Assembly: GCA_016210825.1 (NCBI GenBank)
Contig: JACQTM010000062.1
Coordinates: 1 to 5,089, forward strand
Direction of reading: 5' to 3'
DNA: 5,089 nt
Source: Hyphomicrobiales bacterium
Lineage (GTDB): Bacteria; Pseudomonadota; Alphaproteobacteria; Rhizobiales; Xanthobacteraceae
In this document: one piece after another, positions 4,693 through 5,089 of the stretch
Numbering within the stretch: the first letter of the stretch is position 1
How the letters are laid out: every line of letters begins with the position of its first letter
Notes under the pieces: model-generated
Databases searched by the model: none
What the model saw: the letters and a program-made list of their open reading frames with translations, nothing else
What the model was told of the DNA's origin: nothing
Made by a program: the position numbers and the translations under genes

Positions 4693-5089
4693 GACGACCA
4701 GAACGTCACCGAAAGCAGTGCGCGCGGGCAAATCAGCGAAGGCAGCAAAAGGCCGCAAGCCGCGGTCGAAGACCGATGCCAGCGCTGCGCACGAGGCTTC
4801 GACCGCATTGAAGCCCGCCGAGATTGAGGACGTCTTCCGCCGCTTCCACGGAAAAAATCCGACGCCGAAGGGCGAACTCGAACACATCAATCCCTTTACG
4901 CTCCTCGTCGCCGTGGTGCTTTCGGCGCAGGCGACGGATGCCGGCGTCAACAAGGCAACCCCCGCTTTGTTTGCGCTGGCCGATACGCCGGAAAAAATGG
5001 CGGCGCTCGGGGAAGCAAAGGTGCGCGACCTGATCAAGACCATCGGTCTCTACCGCAACAAGGCGAAGAATGTGGTCGCGCTGTCACAA
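4682..5089 (+). CDS. nth: Endonuclease III (base-excision DNA glycosylase/AP lyase), 3'-truncated by window edge
   Basis: The frame stays open from ATG 4682 to the window end, giving 136 codons. From about residue 46 it follows E. coli endonuclease III closely: FRRFHGKNPTPKGEL, INPFTLLVAVVLSAQATD (69-86), VNKATPALF (89-97), TPEKMAALG and IKTIGLYRNKAKN (118-130). Nth excises oxidised pyrimidines and nicks the resulting abasic site. The helix-hairpin-helix, the catalytic Lys and Asp, and the four cysteines of the 4Fe-4S cluster lie beyond the edge, so integrity cannot be judged. Residues 1-45 are an extra Lys/Arg/Ala/Ser-rich, probably disordered extension absent from the E. coli protein. An in-frame TAA at 4667 limits the start to ATG 4682, with AGGGG (4673-4677) 4 nt upstream, or ATG 4691. 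Divergence from DUF2244 and the Ada-like gene forms a DNA-repair neighbourhood. Confidence 0.93.
   Translation, partial: MGAMTTRTSPKAVRAGKSAKAAKGRKPRSKTDASAAHEASTALKPAEIEDVFRRFHGKNPTPKGELEHINPFTLLVAVVLSAQATDAGVNKATPALFALADTPEKMAALGEAKVRDLIKTIGLYRNKAKNVVALSQ

Overview
The window looks like ordinary chromosomal DNA from an alphaproteobacterium, most likely Hyphomicrobiales (Bradyrhizobium / Rhodopseudomonas / Xanthobacteraceae type). The basis is the high G+C content, GCG/CGC-rich codon use throughout, a short (207-residue) alphaproteobacterial phosphoglycerate mutase next to dapB, a DUF2244 membrane protein head-to-head with nth, and a palindromic intergenic repeat with the 'CCTGAGGTG ... CCTCGAAGG' pattern common in that group. 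The genus cannot be fixed from sequence reading alone.

Layout. Positions 1-246 hold the 3' end of a DUF1330 protein. A promoter-like stretch follows, then dapB (309-1124), the reductase of the lysine/diaminopimelate pathway. A 179-bp gap is mostly filled by a composite inverted repeat (1131-1266). Next comes gpmA (1304-1927), a glycolytic/gluconeogenic phosphoglycerate mutase, followed by a short hairpin with a T tract. Gene 2060-3181 encodes an exported CE4-like polysaccharide deacetylase with an altered metal-site motif. It converges, with a 7-bp gap, on a minus-strand pair: a DUF2244 membrane protein (4660-4148) followed 17 nt later by an AraC-HTH/O6-alkylguanine methyltransferase fusion (4130-3189). 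The DUF2244 gene diverges from nth (endonuclease III, 4682 to window end, truncated) across only 21 bp.

How the genes relate. The left half is central metabolism (lysine/peptidoglycan precursor synthesis and glycolysis). The right half is DNA repair: direct reversal of alkylated guanine (Ada-like) and base excision (Nth), with a small membrane protein between them. The deacetylase stands alone and probably acts outside the cytoplasmic membrane. No phage, transposase, CRISPR, tRNA or rRNA was seen. I do not see a novel multi-gene system. The points most worth a second look are a predicted mRNA hairpin that would hide the Ada-like ribosome binding site against the DUF2244 stop codon, the Asp-Asn substitution in the deacetylase, the compact DUF2244/nth divergent start region, and the composite repeat.
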